44,331 bases of DNA from Kitasatospora sp. GP82 (GTDB taxonomy: Bacteria > Actinomycetota > Actinomycetes > Streptomycetales > Streptomycetaceae), in contig NZ_JARZAJ010000051.1 of NCBI RefSeq assembly GCF_029892105.1, forward strand, positions 1 through 44,331, written 5' to 3'. Of the stretch, positions 32,239 to 40,921 are shown piece after piece (position 1 is the stretch's first letter; each line of letters starts with the position of its first letter). A program made the position numbers and the translations under genes. Below the pieces are notes generated by a model. That model did not search any database. It was given only the letters and a program-made list of their open reading frames with translations, and was not told where the DNA came from.

Positions 32239-32337
32239 TCAGCGCATGGGTGTGGAAGTAGGTCGGCCGGAGACCACAGGGGTAGGAACGCCGGTCTTCT
32301 TGGCGCGGGCCACGCGCCGGACAACGACAGCCACCAC
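32239..32337 (-). CDS. Possible 32-residue small protein upstream of rsgA
   Basis: GTG 32337 has a strong ribosome binding site (GGGAGG, eight bases away). The peptide starts VVAVVVRRVARAKKTGVP, a hydrophobic strand followed by an Arg/Lys-rich part, and ends SGRPTSTPMR. The stop is 73 bases before the rsgA TTG. It could be a leader peptide or an independent small protein. No family is recognised, and the call rests on the site and spacing. Confidence 0.35.
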   Translation of the reverse strand: MVAVVVRRVARAKKTGVPTPVVSGRPTSTPMR

Positions 32338-32579
32338 GATCCCCACCTCCCTGCTCACTCGACAGCCGACAGCGCGACCCCTGTCGGGTCGCTGCGAACG
32401 CCACCACGGTAGTGGGCCCCGTCCGCGCGCACCACCGATTTAGATCCTCCGCAATTGGGGGGTGGTCTGCACCGGCGAAGAAGGACGCGGACGGGCCGAC
32501 GACTTCGGTACCGACCGATGAGCCCGTCGGCACGTCCGCGCATCCGACCGAACAGTTGACGAGACGTCACAACCCGCTG
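32338..32579. other. Gene-free region between rsgA unit and MDR gene
   Basis: It holds an AT-rich patch near 32438-32458 (TTTAGATCCTCCGCAATTGG), a candidate minus-strand promoter for the rsgA unit. No gene was seen. Confidence 0.4.
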
Positions 32580-33488
32580 TCAGCCGATGGTGAGCACGGC
32601 CTTCCCCCGGATACGGCGGTCGAGCAGGGCGGCGGCCGCTTCGGTCGCCGTCTCCCAGTCGCTCACCCGGTCCACCCGCGCCTGCAACCGGCCGTCCGCG
32701 ACCAGGGCGGCCAGGTGTCCGAGGTCGGCGCCGGTGTCACCGCCGGCCTGGATACCGATCAGGGTGATCCGCCCGCGGATCAGCTGGTAGGGCTGGATGG
32801 GCGTCGGCTCGTTGGAGGTGGCGCCGATGGAGATCACCACGCCGCCCGGGGCGATGTGCCCGAGGAGCCCGGCGAGCAGCGGGCCGCCGACGTTGTCCAG
32901 CACGATGTCGAGCGGGGCGCCGATCTCCTCGGGGCCGGTGACGATGTGATCCGCACCGAGCTCGGCCAGCCCCTCGCCGCGCGCATGGCTGCCGACCAGC
33001 GCATACACCTCCGCGCCTGCCAGCTTGGCGAGTTGGACGGCGAAGCTGCCCACGCCACCCGAGGCGCCGGTGACGGCGACCCGGTGCCCCGGCCGGACCT
33101 CGGCGCGGCGCAGGGCGCGCAGCGCCGTCAGCCCGGCGACCGGCAGGGAGGCCGCCCGGACGAAGTCCACCGAGTCGGGCAGGACGGCGAGTTCGTCCAC
33201 GTTCACAGCCCGGAGTTCGGCCCAGCCGCCGTCCCAGGCCCAGGTGACGACGCGGTCGCCGGGCTTGGGTCCTCGGCCGGAGGCGGCGGCCTGCTCGACC
33301 ACCCCGGCGGCGTCCCAGCCCGGGACCGTCCCGTCGGGCCGGTCGTCGCCGGGCTTCGGCAGCTCGCCGTAGTTCAGCGAAGTCGCGGCGACCCTGACGA
33401 GCACCTCGTCCGGCCCCGGTACCGGGTCGGGCACGGTGGCCGGAGAGAGCTGTCCGGGCACGGAATGGTCGACAACGAGAGCACGCAT
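32580..33488 (-). CDS. Zinc-independent MDR oxidoreductase (quinone oxidoreductase type)
   Basis: This 302-residue protein has a GroES-like N-terminal domain (VRVAATSLNYGELPKPGDD, PGWDAAGVVEQAAASG) and a Rossmann NADPH-binding domain with GASGGVGSFAVQLAKLAGA. It lacks the cysteine/histidine zinc ligands of alcohol dehydrogenases, so it fits NADPH:quinone or enoyl reductases. AGGAGG lies nine bases before ATG 33488. It is separated by 84 bases from the gamma-butyrolactone-locus SDR in the same direction and could be part of that unit. Confidence 0.88.
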   Translation of the reverse strand: MRALVVDHSVPGQLSPATVPDPVPGPDEVLVRVAATSLNYGELPKPGDDRPDGTVPGWDAAGVVEQAAASGRGPKPGDRVVTWAWDGGWAELRAVNVDELAVLPDSVDFVRAASLPVAGLTALRALRRAEVRPGHRVAVTGASGGVGSFAVQLAKLAGAEVYALVGSHARGEGLAELGADHIVTGPEEIGAPLDIVLDNVGGPLLAGLLGHIAPGGVVISIGATSNEPTPIQPYQLIRGRITLIGIQAGGDTGADLGHLAALVADGRLQARVDRVSDWETATEAAAALLDRRIRGKAVLTIG

Positions 33489-33572
33489 GCTGTGAACCTC
33501 CTCGGTTCTGGACTACTACGTACAATCAGCGCCCGGCCACGCGCATTCCCGTCTCGGCGACCGGAGTTCGGC

Positions 33573-34544
33573 TCACCCCGGCTCGCCGCCCAGCGCCAGG
33601 TGATCCCGGTACCAGCCGGCCGACGCGCCCAGCCTGGCCAGCAGCCCCGGCCCGGCCGGACAGTCGGCCAGGTCCCAGATCTCCTCACTGCGGTACCAGT
33701 GGTCCTGTGCCAGCAGCGAGAACTGACGCTCCGACACCCGCCCCGGGGTCTCGCCGAGCAGCCGCAGGCACGTCGGCCACGGCAGGTCGGCCTCGGGCCG
33801 CACGGGCAGCACGCCGTGCCGTGCCAGCTCGGCGAGCAGCTCGCCGACCGGCACCGGAACGGGGTGGCTCGCATGGTGGACGGCCGGCTCGACCGGCTCG
33901 GCCGCCGTCGCCAGGGTCGCGATCAGCCGGGCCAGGTCGCCGACCTCCACCACGGACAGCAGGCCGGTGCCGCCGTCCCACACCGCCGGTACCCGGCGGA
34001 CGAGTTCGGCATAGGCGGGCACCACCCAGCGATCCCCCCTGCCGAGCACCAGACCGGGCCGCAGGACCACCGCGCCCGCCGCCCTGGCGAACCCCTCCCC
34101 CGCCAGCCGGGTCCGGCTGGCGGGGGACACCGGAGCCGGGCGCACCCCGTCCACCGCGATGCCCCGGTGCGGGCCGAAGCCGTACACCGCCGCCGTGGAC
34201 AGGTGCACGATGCGCGGGATCCGAGCCCGTACGGCTTCGCGCATCAGTGCCTCGGTACCCAGCGAGTTGACGGCCTCGCAGTCCTCCTCCGGGCCGCCTA
34301 CCCGGGAGGCAAGATGGACCAGCGCCTCGGCACCGCGGCACAGTTCACGCAGCGACGCCCGATCGGCGAGATCACCGTGCACCCACTCCGCCCGTGGCAC
34401 CCGCATCCCGCCCGGGGCCGGCTTCCCACCGGCCGGGACGGTCCGCGCCAAGGCGCGGACTTCCGCACCCGAGCCGAGCAGCGCCCGCAGTGCGGTGGAC
34501 CCGATGAACCCGGTCGCACCCGTCAGAGCGACACGTAACGTCAT
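33573..34544 (-). CDS. NAD(P)-dependent epimerase/dehydratase of the gamma-butyrolactone locus
   Basis: This 323-residue extended SDR has the nucleotide-binding GATGFIG (9-15), DLAD and LVHLASRVGG, and LSTAAVYGFGP (active-site serine strand). The YxxxK catalytic pair expected near residues 142-146 is replaced by Ala142 and Arg146 in PVSPASRTRLAGE, so classical SDR catalysis is doubtful. The start overlaps the receptor stop (ATGA), coupling the two. Related genes in other streptomycete signalling loci reduce the AfsA product or tailor the hormone; the loss of catalytic residues makes that uncertain here. Confidence 0.85.
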   Translation of the reverse strand: MTLRVALTGATGFIGSTALRALLGSGAEVRALARTVPAGGKPAPGGMRVPRAEWVHGDLADRASLRELCRGAEALVHLASRVGGPEEDCEAVNSLGTEALMREAVRARIPRIVHLSTAAVYGFGPHRGIAVDGVRPAPVSPASRTRLAGEGFARAAGAVVLRPGLVLGRGDRWVVPAYAELVRRVPAVWDGGTGLLSVVEVGDLARLIATLATAAEPVEPAVHHASHPVPVPVGELLAELARHGVLPVRPEADLPWPTCLRLLGETPGRVSERQFSLLAQDHWYRSEEIWDLADCPAGPGLLARLGASAGWYRDHLALGGEPG

Positions 34545-35167
34545 GACCACACCCCGGCCCGGTGAATGTCGACCTTCAGGGACTCCCGTACCTGCTGCGT
34601 GGCGACTCCCGGCAGCAGGTAGCGCCACAACTGGGCGATCCGCTCCGGCAGGTCCATCCGGCAGGTCGCGATCTGCGACATGACCTGCGACCCGGTGAAC
34701 GACGCCACCAGCAGCCGCGCGAAGCCCCATTCGTCCACGTTCGGCAGCAGTTCGCCGCGTTCGCGGGCGACGACGAGTTCCTTGGAGAACTGTTCGATCC
34801 ACCACTCGTAGACCGAGTACTCGGAGAGGCCCGACTCCTCCTGCTCGACCGCGAGCCGCACCCCGGCCCGGAGCAGCACGTTGTGCCGGAGCTCGACCGC
34901 CAGGTAGAGCGTGAGGTCCACCAACTGCTGCATCCCCTTGGGGGACTTGGGCAGGTCGAGCCGGTCGGCCTGGTGCACGATGACGGCCCGCGCCAGGTCC
35001 TCCTTGGACTTGAAGTGGAAGTACATCGCCCCCTGGGTGGTCGAGGCCTGCTCCATGATCTTGGTGATCGCCGCTCCGGAGTAGCCGCATCTGTCGAACA
35101 CTTCGGCGGCGGCTTCCAAGATCAACCACCGCGTGCGGATCGCCCGTTCCTGTTTGGGCTGCGCCAT
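34541..35167 (-). CDS. Gamma-butyrolactone receptor, TetR family (ArpA/ScbR type)
   Basis: The N-terminus KQERAIRTRWLILEAAAEVF and GAAITKIMEQASTTQGAMYF form the helix-turn-helix characteristic of ArpA/ScbR/FarA receptors; SKEDLARAVI and the WIEQF / SFTGSQVMSQ segments form the ligand pocket. These receptors repress target promoters until a gamma-butyrolactone binds. ATG 35167 follows AGGAG seven bases away; an upstream ATG at 35194 is less likely. The gene diverges from an AfsA-type synthase across an AT-rich region with a possible operator, and its stop overlaps the SDR start. Confidence 0.92.
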   Translation of the reverse strand: MAQPKQERAIRTRWLILEAAAEVFDRCGYSGAAITKIMEQASTTQGAMYFHFKSKEDLARAVIVHQADRLDLPKSPKGMQQLVDLTLYLAVELRHNVLLRAGVRLAVEQEESGLSEYSVYEWWIEQFSKELVVARERGELLPNVDEWGFARLLVASFTGSQVMSQIATCRMDLPERIAQLWRYLLPGVATQQVRESLKVDIHRAGVWS

Positions 35168-35192
35168 CGACTCACTCCTGAGGACCATCGAC

Positions 35193-35218
35193 AAAAAACA
35201 GAACGTACTTTATTTTTT
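35193..35218. promoter_or_regulatory. Possible ARE-like operator between receptor and synthase genes
   Basis: Between the divergent genes an AT-rich imperfect palindrome runs from AAAAAACAGAACG to ACTTTATTTTTT, with perfect outer A6/T6 arms and about eight of 13 positions symmetric. Position and composition resemble autoregulatory elements bound by gamma-butyrolactone receptors. It overlaps the presumed receptor promoter, so it could give autoregulation. The match is partial. Confidence 0.5.
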
Positions 35219-35281
35219 AGCCGTCGCAGCATTCAACCCGTACACCGAGAAACGCTGTCCTCGGAGTTGAGAGACACCGAT

Positions 35282-36223
35282 ATGACCAGTCTTGCGCATG
35301 ATGCCCCTACCGCTGCCATGTCCGCGGGGACCGTCCCCCGGCATCTCGTCCACAAGCTCGACCCGGGCGAGGTCTTCCTGATGGACTGGCGGCGCTCCGC
35401 CCCCGACACCTTCACGATCTCCGCCCGCTGGCCCGGCGACCAGCCCTTCTACTTAGGCGCCGACGGTTCCTACGAGCCGCTGCTGGTCAGCGAGACCATC
35501 CGCCAGCTCTTCCCGCTGCTCTGCCACGGCGGATACGACATCCCGCTGGACCGGCACCTGGTCTGGGAGAGCTACCGCTACGCCCTGATACCCGACGTGC
35601 TGCATCCCGGCGCCGGGCCCGACCCCGTAGAACTCGAACTGCGCGTGGTCTGCTCCGAGTTAGTACGCCGCAAGGCCCATCCGACAGCCATGACCATGCA
35701 CGTCGAGCTGCTCCGCGACGGCATGCTGCACGCCCGCTCCCGCTCCCGCTTCACCATCCAGGCGCCCGCCGTCTACAGAAGACTGAGAGCCGGCCACGGC
35801 GACTCGGCCCAGGCCATGGCCTCCGCGGTCCCCCTCCAAGCCCCCGTCCCCGCAGCGGAATCCGGTCGCCACCGCCCCGAGGACGTCCTGCTCTCCCCGC
35901 TCGACGACCACGAGGGGCCGGGCGGCAGCTGGCAGCTGCGGGTGGACACCACGCACCGCAAGTACTTCGACCATCCCGTCGACCACGTCCCCGGCATGCT
36001 GCTGCTCGAAGCGGCCCGGCAGGCGACCCAGGCGGTGTTGCACCCGCACCCCGCACTCCCGGTCGCCATGGAGACCAGCTTCCACCGCTATGTCGAACTC
36101 GACGCCCCGTGCCGCATCGACGCCCAGCTGATCCCCTCCGGACTGGTCCGCGTCACCGCCCACCAGAACGGCGAACTGAACTTCCGCGCCGATGTCCTTC
36201 CGGGCGCGGTCCCGTTGGTCTAG
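35282..36223 (+). CDS. AfsA-type gamma-butyrolactone synthase with two TTA codons
   Basis: This 313-residue protein has two AfsA hot-dog domains, at about 20-165 and 210-310: VPRHLVHKLDPGEVFLMDWR, SETIRQLFPLLCHGGYDIP, then DHVPGMLLLEAARQATQAVL. AfsA proteins condense a beta-ketoacyl-ACP with dihydroxyacetone phosphate to start gamma-butyrolactone synthesis. Leu58 (TTA at 35453-35455) and Leu127 (TTA at 35660-35662) are rare bldA-dependent codons, so translation should be limited until the bldA tRNA matures. The gene diverges from its cognate-looking receptor and ends at a hairpin. Confidence 0.93.
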   Translation: MTSLAHDAPTAAMSAGTVPRHLVHKLDPGEVFLMDWRRSAPDTFTISARWPGDQPFYLGADGSYEPLLVSETIRQLFPLLCHGGYDIPLDRHLVWESYRYALIPDVLHPGAGPDPVELELRVVCSELVRRKAHPTAMTMHVELLRDGMLHARSRSRFTIQAPAVYRRLRAGHGDSAQAMASAVPLQAPVPAAESGRHRPEDVLLSPLDDHEGPGGSWQLRVDTTHRKYFDHPVDHVPGMLLLEAARQATQAVLHPHPALPVAMETSFHRYVELDAPCRIDAQLIPSGLVRVTAHQNGELNFRADVLPGAVPLV

Positions 36224-36230
36224 ACGCACC

Positions 36231-36270
36231 CCACCGGCCGGGGCGCTCCCTCGGGCAGCCCGGCCGGTGG
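36231..36270 (+). terminator. Hairpin terminator after the AfsA-type gene
   Basis: CCACCGGCCGGG (36231-36242) pairs exactly with CCCGGCCGGTGG (36259-36270) around a 16-nt loop, between convergent genes. Confidence 0.65.
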
Positions 36271-36327
36271 CCTCCGTCCCGCCCGGATCAGCCGGCTCCC
36301 GTACGGCCGACCAGATCTGATGCAGAG

Positions 36328-37791
36328 TCAGCCGCAGGATTCCGGGACGGCGTAGAGGGTGACCTTGATGCCGTGGACCGTGGTGGTCCGGCAGGGCTGG
36401 AAGCGGTCGGCGAGAGCGGCGAGCTTGGCCTCGTCGCGGGCGGGGACGGTGGCACGGGGGCGGGGGTCGGTCACCAGCACGACGCGGCGCGGGGTCGTCA
36501 GGGCGGCGCTGATCGCGCCGGGTTCGGCCTCCACGCCGTTGATGGTGCCGGAGGCCGCACCGGTCTCGGCCAGAGCGAGATCCCGAAGCCCGGCGAAGGC
36601 AGCCGGGTCGTAGAGGGCCGCTTCCCGGCGGGCGCCGGGGACGAAGAGCACCGCATCTCCCGGACGCCCCAGCTCCCGCACGGCCCGCGCAGCCGCCGCG
36701 ACGTCGTTGGGCCTGCTCTGCGGGGTCCGCAGTCCGTGCTCCAGCGGCAGTGGCCCCAGCAGCAGCGCGGCCAGCGCGAAGGCCGCGACGACCGGGCGGG
36801 CCCGCTGCGGCACCGGCAGCGCCGACCGCGCCCAGGCGCGGTCCAGGGCCAGTCCGAGCAGCAGCGCAAGACCCGCGTAACTGAAGACGACATAGCGGTC
36901 CACATACAGCGGATCGAGATACGACACCAGGATCAGCACCGCCGGGGGTACGACCAGCAGCGGCAGCGCCACCGCCCGCAGCCGGACCGGCGCCCCGGCA
37001 GCCGCCGGTTCCCGCAGACCCGCACAGAGCGCGCCGACGGCACCGGTGAGAGCCGGGGCCCAGATGTCGGTCCAGCCCGGCGTCCTGATCCAGGCAACCT
37101 GGTCCGCCTGCTGGCGGCTGATCAGCACCAGCGGCAGCAGTGCGAGGGCAGCGGCGGCCGTCGCCACGGCCCAGCCCCGCCACACCCGCCGGTCCGCCCG
37201 TCCCCACCCCAGCGTGATCGCATGCCCGGCCATGGCCAGCACGGCGAACTCGTGCAGCAGCGCCGCCAGCAGCATGACCGCCCCGTACGCCGCCCAGGCC
37301 CCGGCCCTCGGCCGCTGCCAGGCGCGGACCAGCAGCAGAGTGCCGACCACGACGGCCGCACACGCCGAGGCGTACGAGCGCCCTTCCTGCGCATACTGCT
37401 GCACCGCGGGCACCAGCGCGAAGACCAGGCCCGCGAGCAGCCCCACCCGCGGTCCGGCGAGCCTGCGACCGGTCTCGGCGAGAGCGGCGGCGGCCAGCGT
37501 CATCGCAAGGACGGAAGGCAGGCGCAGCGCAACCAGACCGCCGTCCCAGCAGGAGAAGACCGCGTGCAGGATCAGATAGTGCAGCCCGTGCACGGCGTCG
37601 ATCTCGCCGAGCAGTCGCCACAGTTCGGGCAGGGTGCGGTGGGCGACCTGGTAACTGACCGCCTCGTCCCGCCAGATACTCCCGCCCCGGCCGATCCCCC
37701 AGAGCCCGAGAAGGAGAGTCAGTAAGGCCGGCGGCAGGACAACGGGCCAGGCCCGCCCGGGCGTCGATGGCGTCAGAGGTATCACGATCAC
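36328..37791 (-). CDS. GT-C membrane glycosyltransferase (GT39/ArnT-like)
   Basis: This 487-residue protein has about ten membrane helices. The first outer loop carries the acidic motif IWRDEAVSYQVAHR, typical of polyprenyl-phosphate-sugar-dependent mannosyltransferases, and HGLHYLILHAV follows. The soluble C-terminal part (about 365-487) lies outside. It would transfer a lipid-linked sugar to a cell envelope acceptor; donor and acceptor are unknown. GTG 37791 (or 37785) starts it. It diverges by 56 bases from another GT-C gene, so both may share a promoter region. Confidence 0.85.
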   Translation of the reverse strand: MIVIPLTPSTPGRAWPVVLPPALLTLLLGLWGIGRGGSIWRDEAVSYQVAHRTLPELWRLLGEIDAVHGLHYLILHAVFSCWDGGLVALRLPSVLAMTLAAAALAETGRRLAGPRVGLLAGLVFALVPAVQQYAQEGRSYASACAAVVVGTLLLVRAWQRPRAGAWAAYGAVMLLAALLHEFAVLAMAGHAITLGWGRADRRVWRGWAVATAAAALALLPLVLISRQQADQVAWIRTPGWTDIWAPALTGAVGALCAGLREPAAAGAPVRLRAVALPLLVVPPAVLILVSYLDPLYVDRYVVFSYAGLALLLGLALDRAWARSALPVPQRARPVVAAFALAALLLGPLPLEHGLRTPQSRPNDVAAAARAVRELGRPGDAVLFVPGARREAALYDPAAFAGLRDLALAETGAASGTINGVEAEPGAISAALTTPRRVVLVTDPRPRATVPARDEAKLAALADRFQPCRTTTVHGIKVTLYAVPESCG

Positions 37792-37847
37792 TCAGTATGC
37801 AGAATACCGGCGGCGGACCGTCCCGACCGGGTTGAGAGACTGGCCCG

Positions 37848-39131
37848 ATGCTCTCGCACCCGCAACGACGGTACCGGCAACGACGCGTCCCGCCCGTGGC
37901 CTGGCCCGTCCTCGTCTGGCTGGTGAGCCGTACCGTCCTGGTGGCGGGTGCGCTCAAGGTCGGTCCTTTCGCGACCACGGACCCGCTCGACTACTCGGTC
38001 TCGCACGTCTACCACGGCTGGTTCGAGGTGCTGGCAGAGGGCCGCTTCCCGATCGGGGATGTCAGTTGGCAGTACCCGCCCGGTGCGGCGGGGGTGATCA
38101 CGGCGCCCGTACTGTTCCCGTTCGTCGGGTACGACCGTGCCTTCGTCCTGCTGTGCGCGCTGTGCGACCTGGCGGTGATGGCCGGGCTGGTACGGGTGGC
38201 CGGCCGGGCCCGGCACGGGGCCGCGGCGGGCTGGCTGTGGGCGGCGGGACTGCCACTGCTGTGGACCGTGCCGTGGACCCGCTTCGACATCGTGGTGGCC
38301 GCCGTGGCGGTGGCGGCGCTGCTGAGCGCCAGGCGCGGTGACCGCGCGTTCGGAGTGCTGGTCGCGCTCGGGACACTCATCAAGGTGTGGCCGGTGCTGC
38401 TGCTGATCGGCACGGCGCGCGGGCCGCGCACCCGGCGGGCGTGGTCGGCGGCGGCGGTCACCGCGGTATCGGCCGGGGGCGGAGTGGCGCTCGCCTTCCC
38501 CGGCGCGTACGACTTCCTGACGGCGCAGGAGGAGCGCGGCATCCAGTTCGAGTCGCTCGGCGCACTGCCGTTCCACCTCGCCCGGCACCTGGGCTGGTCT
38601 GGCCGACTGGCCGTCAACTACGGCTCGACCGAGTTCCTCGGGCCCGGCGTTCCGCTGGCGACCGTGGTCAGCGAGGTCTGCACGGTGCTCGCGCTCGGGT
38701 GGCTGGTGTGGTGGCGGCTGCGGGCCGATCTGCGGCCGGGGTGGGTGCTGCCGGACGCGGCGCTGACGGCGGTGCTGCTGTTCACGGTGACCAGCAGGGT
38801 GCTGAGTCCGCAGTACCTGGTGTGGCTGGTGGCGCTGGCGGCGGTCTGTCTGCTGCACCGTGAGACCTCGCAGCGGCCGGTGGCGTACCTGGTGCTGACG
38901 GCCTGCCCGGTGACCATGGCGGTGTTCCCGTTCATGGGCCGCGCGTTGGTCGACGGGTCGGCCACGGCCGCTGGGCTGCTCGCCGCGCGCGACCTCCTCC
39001 TGCTGGCGGCCGCCCTGCTGTCGGCTCGTCGGCTGTACCGGGCCACCCGGCCGGAGCCGGCCGAGGCCGAGGCCGAGGCCGAAGCGGACCCTCGACGGAC
39101 GCCCGCCCTGGGAAACGCCCCAATCGGGTGA
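37848..39131 (+). CDS. GT87-type membrane mannosyltransferase (DUF2029)
   Basis: This 427-residue polytopic protein matches the DUF2029/GT87 family: DPLDYSVSHVYHGWFEVLAE, DVSWQYPPGAAG (conserved QYPP loop), PWTRFDIVVAAVAV and LGTLIKVWPVLLLIG, with about ten helices. Mycobacterial relatives (PimE) and alpha-(1->2)-arabinofuranosyltransferases use polyprenyl-phosphate sugars outside the membrane. The C-terminal tail is an alternating Ala/Glu run (AEAEAEAEAD). It is divergent to the GT39-like gene and upstream of a small secreted protein. Confidence 0.88.
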   Translation: MLSHPQRRYRQRRVPPVAWPVLVWLVSRTVLVAGALKVGPFATTDPLDYSVSHVYHGWFEVLAEGRFPIGDVSWQYPPGAAGVITAPVLFPFVGYDRAFVLLCALCDLAVMAGLVRVAGRARHGAAAGWLWAAGLPLLWTVPWTRFDIVVAAVAVAALLSARRGDRAFGVLVALGTLIKVWPVLLLIGTARGPRTRRAWSAAAVTAVSAGGGVALAFPGAYDFLTAQEERGIQFESLGALPFHLARHLGWSGRLAVNYGSTEFLGPGVPLATVVSEVCTVLALGWLVWWRLRADLRPGWVLPDAALTAVLLFTVTSRVLSPQYLVWLVALAAVCLLHRETSQRPVAYLVLTACPVTMAVFPFMGRALVDGSATAAGLLAARDLLLLAAALLSARRLYRATRPEPAEAEAEAEADPRRTPALGNAPIG

Positions 39132-39235
39132 TATTCATCGGCGGTGGGGCGATTCGCCCGGTCCATGCCGGGAGGCTACCGGTTGGATGCGAACGGCAAC
39201 GCCGCCGCCCTGACACGTCTCCACGTGGAGGTCAG

Positions 39236-39589
39236 ATGTCCGTCTCGCGCCCCGCCGCCCCCCGCACCGCGACCGTCTTCGCGGCGGCGGTGACCGCCGT
39301 CGCCCTCGGCCTCGGCGGCCCGGCCGCCGCCCAGGCGCGGACTCCCCTGGACGAGGCGCGGCTCTCGGCCTACGACACCTCCGTGGCCTGCGGATTCGAC
39401 GACGGGTACCGCTCCACCGGCTCGGCTGCGGACTGCGACGCGTTCGGCCGGAACGACGACACTCCGGACACCATCCGCTTCCGCCCGGTGGCCTGCACCC
39501 GCTTCCACGGCTCCCGGCGGGTCGAGGTCCCGGCCAGCTACGCGGACTGCCTCAGTGTGATCGCCAACCCGATCCTCCCCCGGCAGTAG
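39236..39589 (+). CDS. Small secreted protein (117 residues)
   Basis: GGAGG precedes ATG 39236 by four bases. A signal peptide (SVSRPAAPRTATVFAAAVTA, ending near AQA) is followed by a mature region of about 82 residues with four cysteines (SVACGF, ADCDAF, VACTRF, ADCLSV) that could form two disulfides. No family is recognised. It lies 104 bases after the GT87 gene on the same strand and may be co-expressed. Confidence 0.75.
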   Translation: MSVSRPAAPRTATVFAAAVTAVALGLGGPAAAQARTPLDEARLSAYDTSVACGFDDGYRSTGSAADCDAFGRNDDTPDTIRFRPVACTRFHGSRRVEVPASYADCLSVIANPILPRQ

Positions 39590-39594
39590 GCCGA

Positions 39595-39623
39595 GGCGGG
39601 CCCAGGCCGGGGCAGAGCCCGCC
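39595..39623. terminator. Hairpin between convergent genes
   Basis: GGCGGGC (39595-39601) and GCCCGCC (39617-39623) form a 7-bp stem with a 15-nt loop. Confidence 0.45.
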
Positions 39624-39634
39624 AGGAGGTCTGC

Positions 39635-40921
39635 TCAGCGCTGCCGCTGGTTGCCCCAGCTGCCGTGGTGGTGCGGGTCGGTGTGCGGCGCGGGCCCGGT
39701 CGGACGGTCGGTGTCGGGCGGGGGCGGAGGCCGGCGGCGGTGGGTGCCCCGGCCGCCGAGGCGTCCGCGCAGGTCGGTCGGCGGCAGGAAGTCGGCCCAG
39801 CGTTCGGGGTACTCGGAGGGTGCGTCGCCGCCGTCCTCGTCCTCCTCCAGGTCGTCCTCGTGGCCTTCGCCGAGGCCGAGTTCCCTGGCCAGCCTGGCCC
39901 GTTCGACGGCGCGCCGGGCGGTGACCTCGCGGACCACCGCAGCAGCCGCCTCCTCGCTGGCGCGCTCGTTCTCGGCACGGGCGTCGGCGGTCTCGACGGT
40001 CGGCCAGCGGCGGTCTATGGCGGCGTTCATCGCGGCGCCGATCAGGACGGCGAGCGCGACCACCCCGATCCACAGCAGCACGGCCACCGGAGCGGCCAGC
40101 GACCCGTACACCGAAGGCCCCTCGACCGAGCTGATCAGGTAGATCCGCAGCAGCACACTGCAGACCACCAGGACGACGAGGGCGACCAGCGCGCCTGGAA
40201 TGTCCTCGCGCCACGGCGTACTGACGGGGACGGCCACGTGGTAGAGCGTGGTGAGGAAGGCGATCAGCAGCAGGATGGTGGTGGGCCAGTACAGCGCGCT
40301 GACCACGCCTGCCGCCGGTCGGTACGCGGCGACCACCAGCCCGGGACCGGCGACCAGCAGCGGCAGGACCAGCGAGCCGATCAGCAGCGCCCCGAGGTAG
40401 AGGCCGAGCGACATCAACCGGGTCTTGACGATGCCTCGCTTGCCGTCCAGCCCGTACATGACGGTGATGGTGTCGATGAAGATGTACAGCGCCCGTGACC
40501 CGGACCAGAGGGAGAGCAGGAAGCCGATCGAGATGAGGTCCGGGCGGCCGTTGCCGAAGACCCCGTTCAGCAGGGGCTGGACGATCTGGTCGATCGAGCT
40601 CGGCGAGAGCACCGTCCCGGCAGCCGAGACGATGTCCTGCTTGAGCTTGTCGATGGTGCCCGCGCCGAGGATCTCGTCCAGGTAGCCGAGGGTGCCGGCC
40701 AGGCAGAGGAGCAGCGGCGGGATGGAGAGCAGAGTGAAGAACGCGGCCTCCGCCGCGAGCCCGGTGACGCGGTACTCCACGCAGGTGTTGGTGGTGTCCT
40801 TGATCAGTGCCCAGAACGTGGTCGGCCATGTCGCCTTGCGTACGGCACGGCGCGAGCCCTTGCCCCGGCGTCGCGAAGGCCGCTCTGGCGTCGTCCTGGA
40901 GGTTTCCCCTGCTGGTTGCAC
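39635..40921 (-). CDS. YihY/BrkB family membrane protein
   Basis: This 428-residue protein has six membrane helices, including AAFFTLLSIPPLLLCLAGTL, LISIGFLLSLWSGSRALYIF and VALAVLIGAAMNAAIDRRWP, the standard YihY fold. An unusually long hydrophilic C-terminal tail (about 120 residues, Glu/Asp then Pro/His/Arg-rich, RRRPPPPPDTDRP) follows. GTG 40921 is my start, with AGGGGC upstream; the open frame to 41032 is Arg-rich. The function of YihY is not settled; it was once misnamed RNase BN. It faces the sulfur operon across a divergent promoter region. Confidence 0.87.
   Translation of the reverse strand: MQPAGETSRTTPERPSRRRGKGSRRAVRKATWPTTFWALIKDTTNTCVEYRVTGLAAEAAFFTLLSIPPLLLCLAGTLGYLDEILGAGTIDKLKQDIVSAAGTVLSPSSIDQIVQPLLNGVFGNGRPDLISIGFLLSLWSGSRALYIFIDTITVMYGLDGKRGIVKTRLMSLGLYLGALLIGSLVLPLLVAGPGLVVAAYRPAAGVVSALYWPTTILLLIAFLTTLYHVAVPVSTPWREDIPGALVALVVLVVCSVLLRIYLISSVEGPSVYGSLAAPVAVLLWIGVVALAVLIGAAMNAAIDRRWPTVETADARAENERASEEAAAAVVREVTARRAVERARLARELGLGEGHEDDLEEDEDGGDAPSEYPERWADFLPPTDLRGRLGGRGTHRRRPPPPPDTDRPTGPAPHTDPHHHGSWGNQRQR

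Noticed and set aside
35660..37978. Minus-strand open frame of 772 codons
   Set aside because: It crosses the AfsA-type gene antisense and the GT39-like gene out of frame. Its composition is Arg/Gly/Ala shadow-like.
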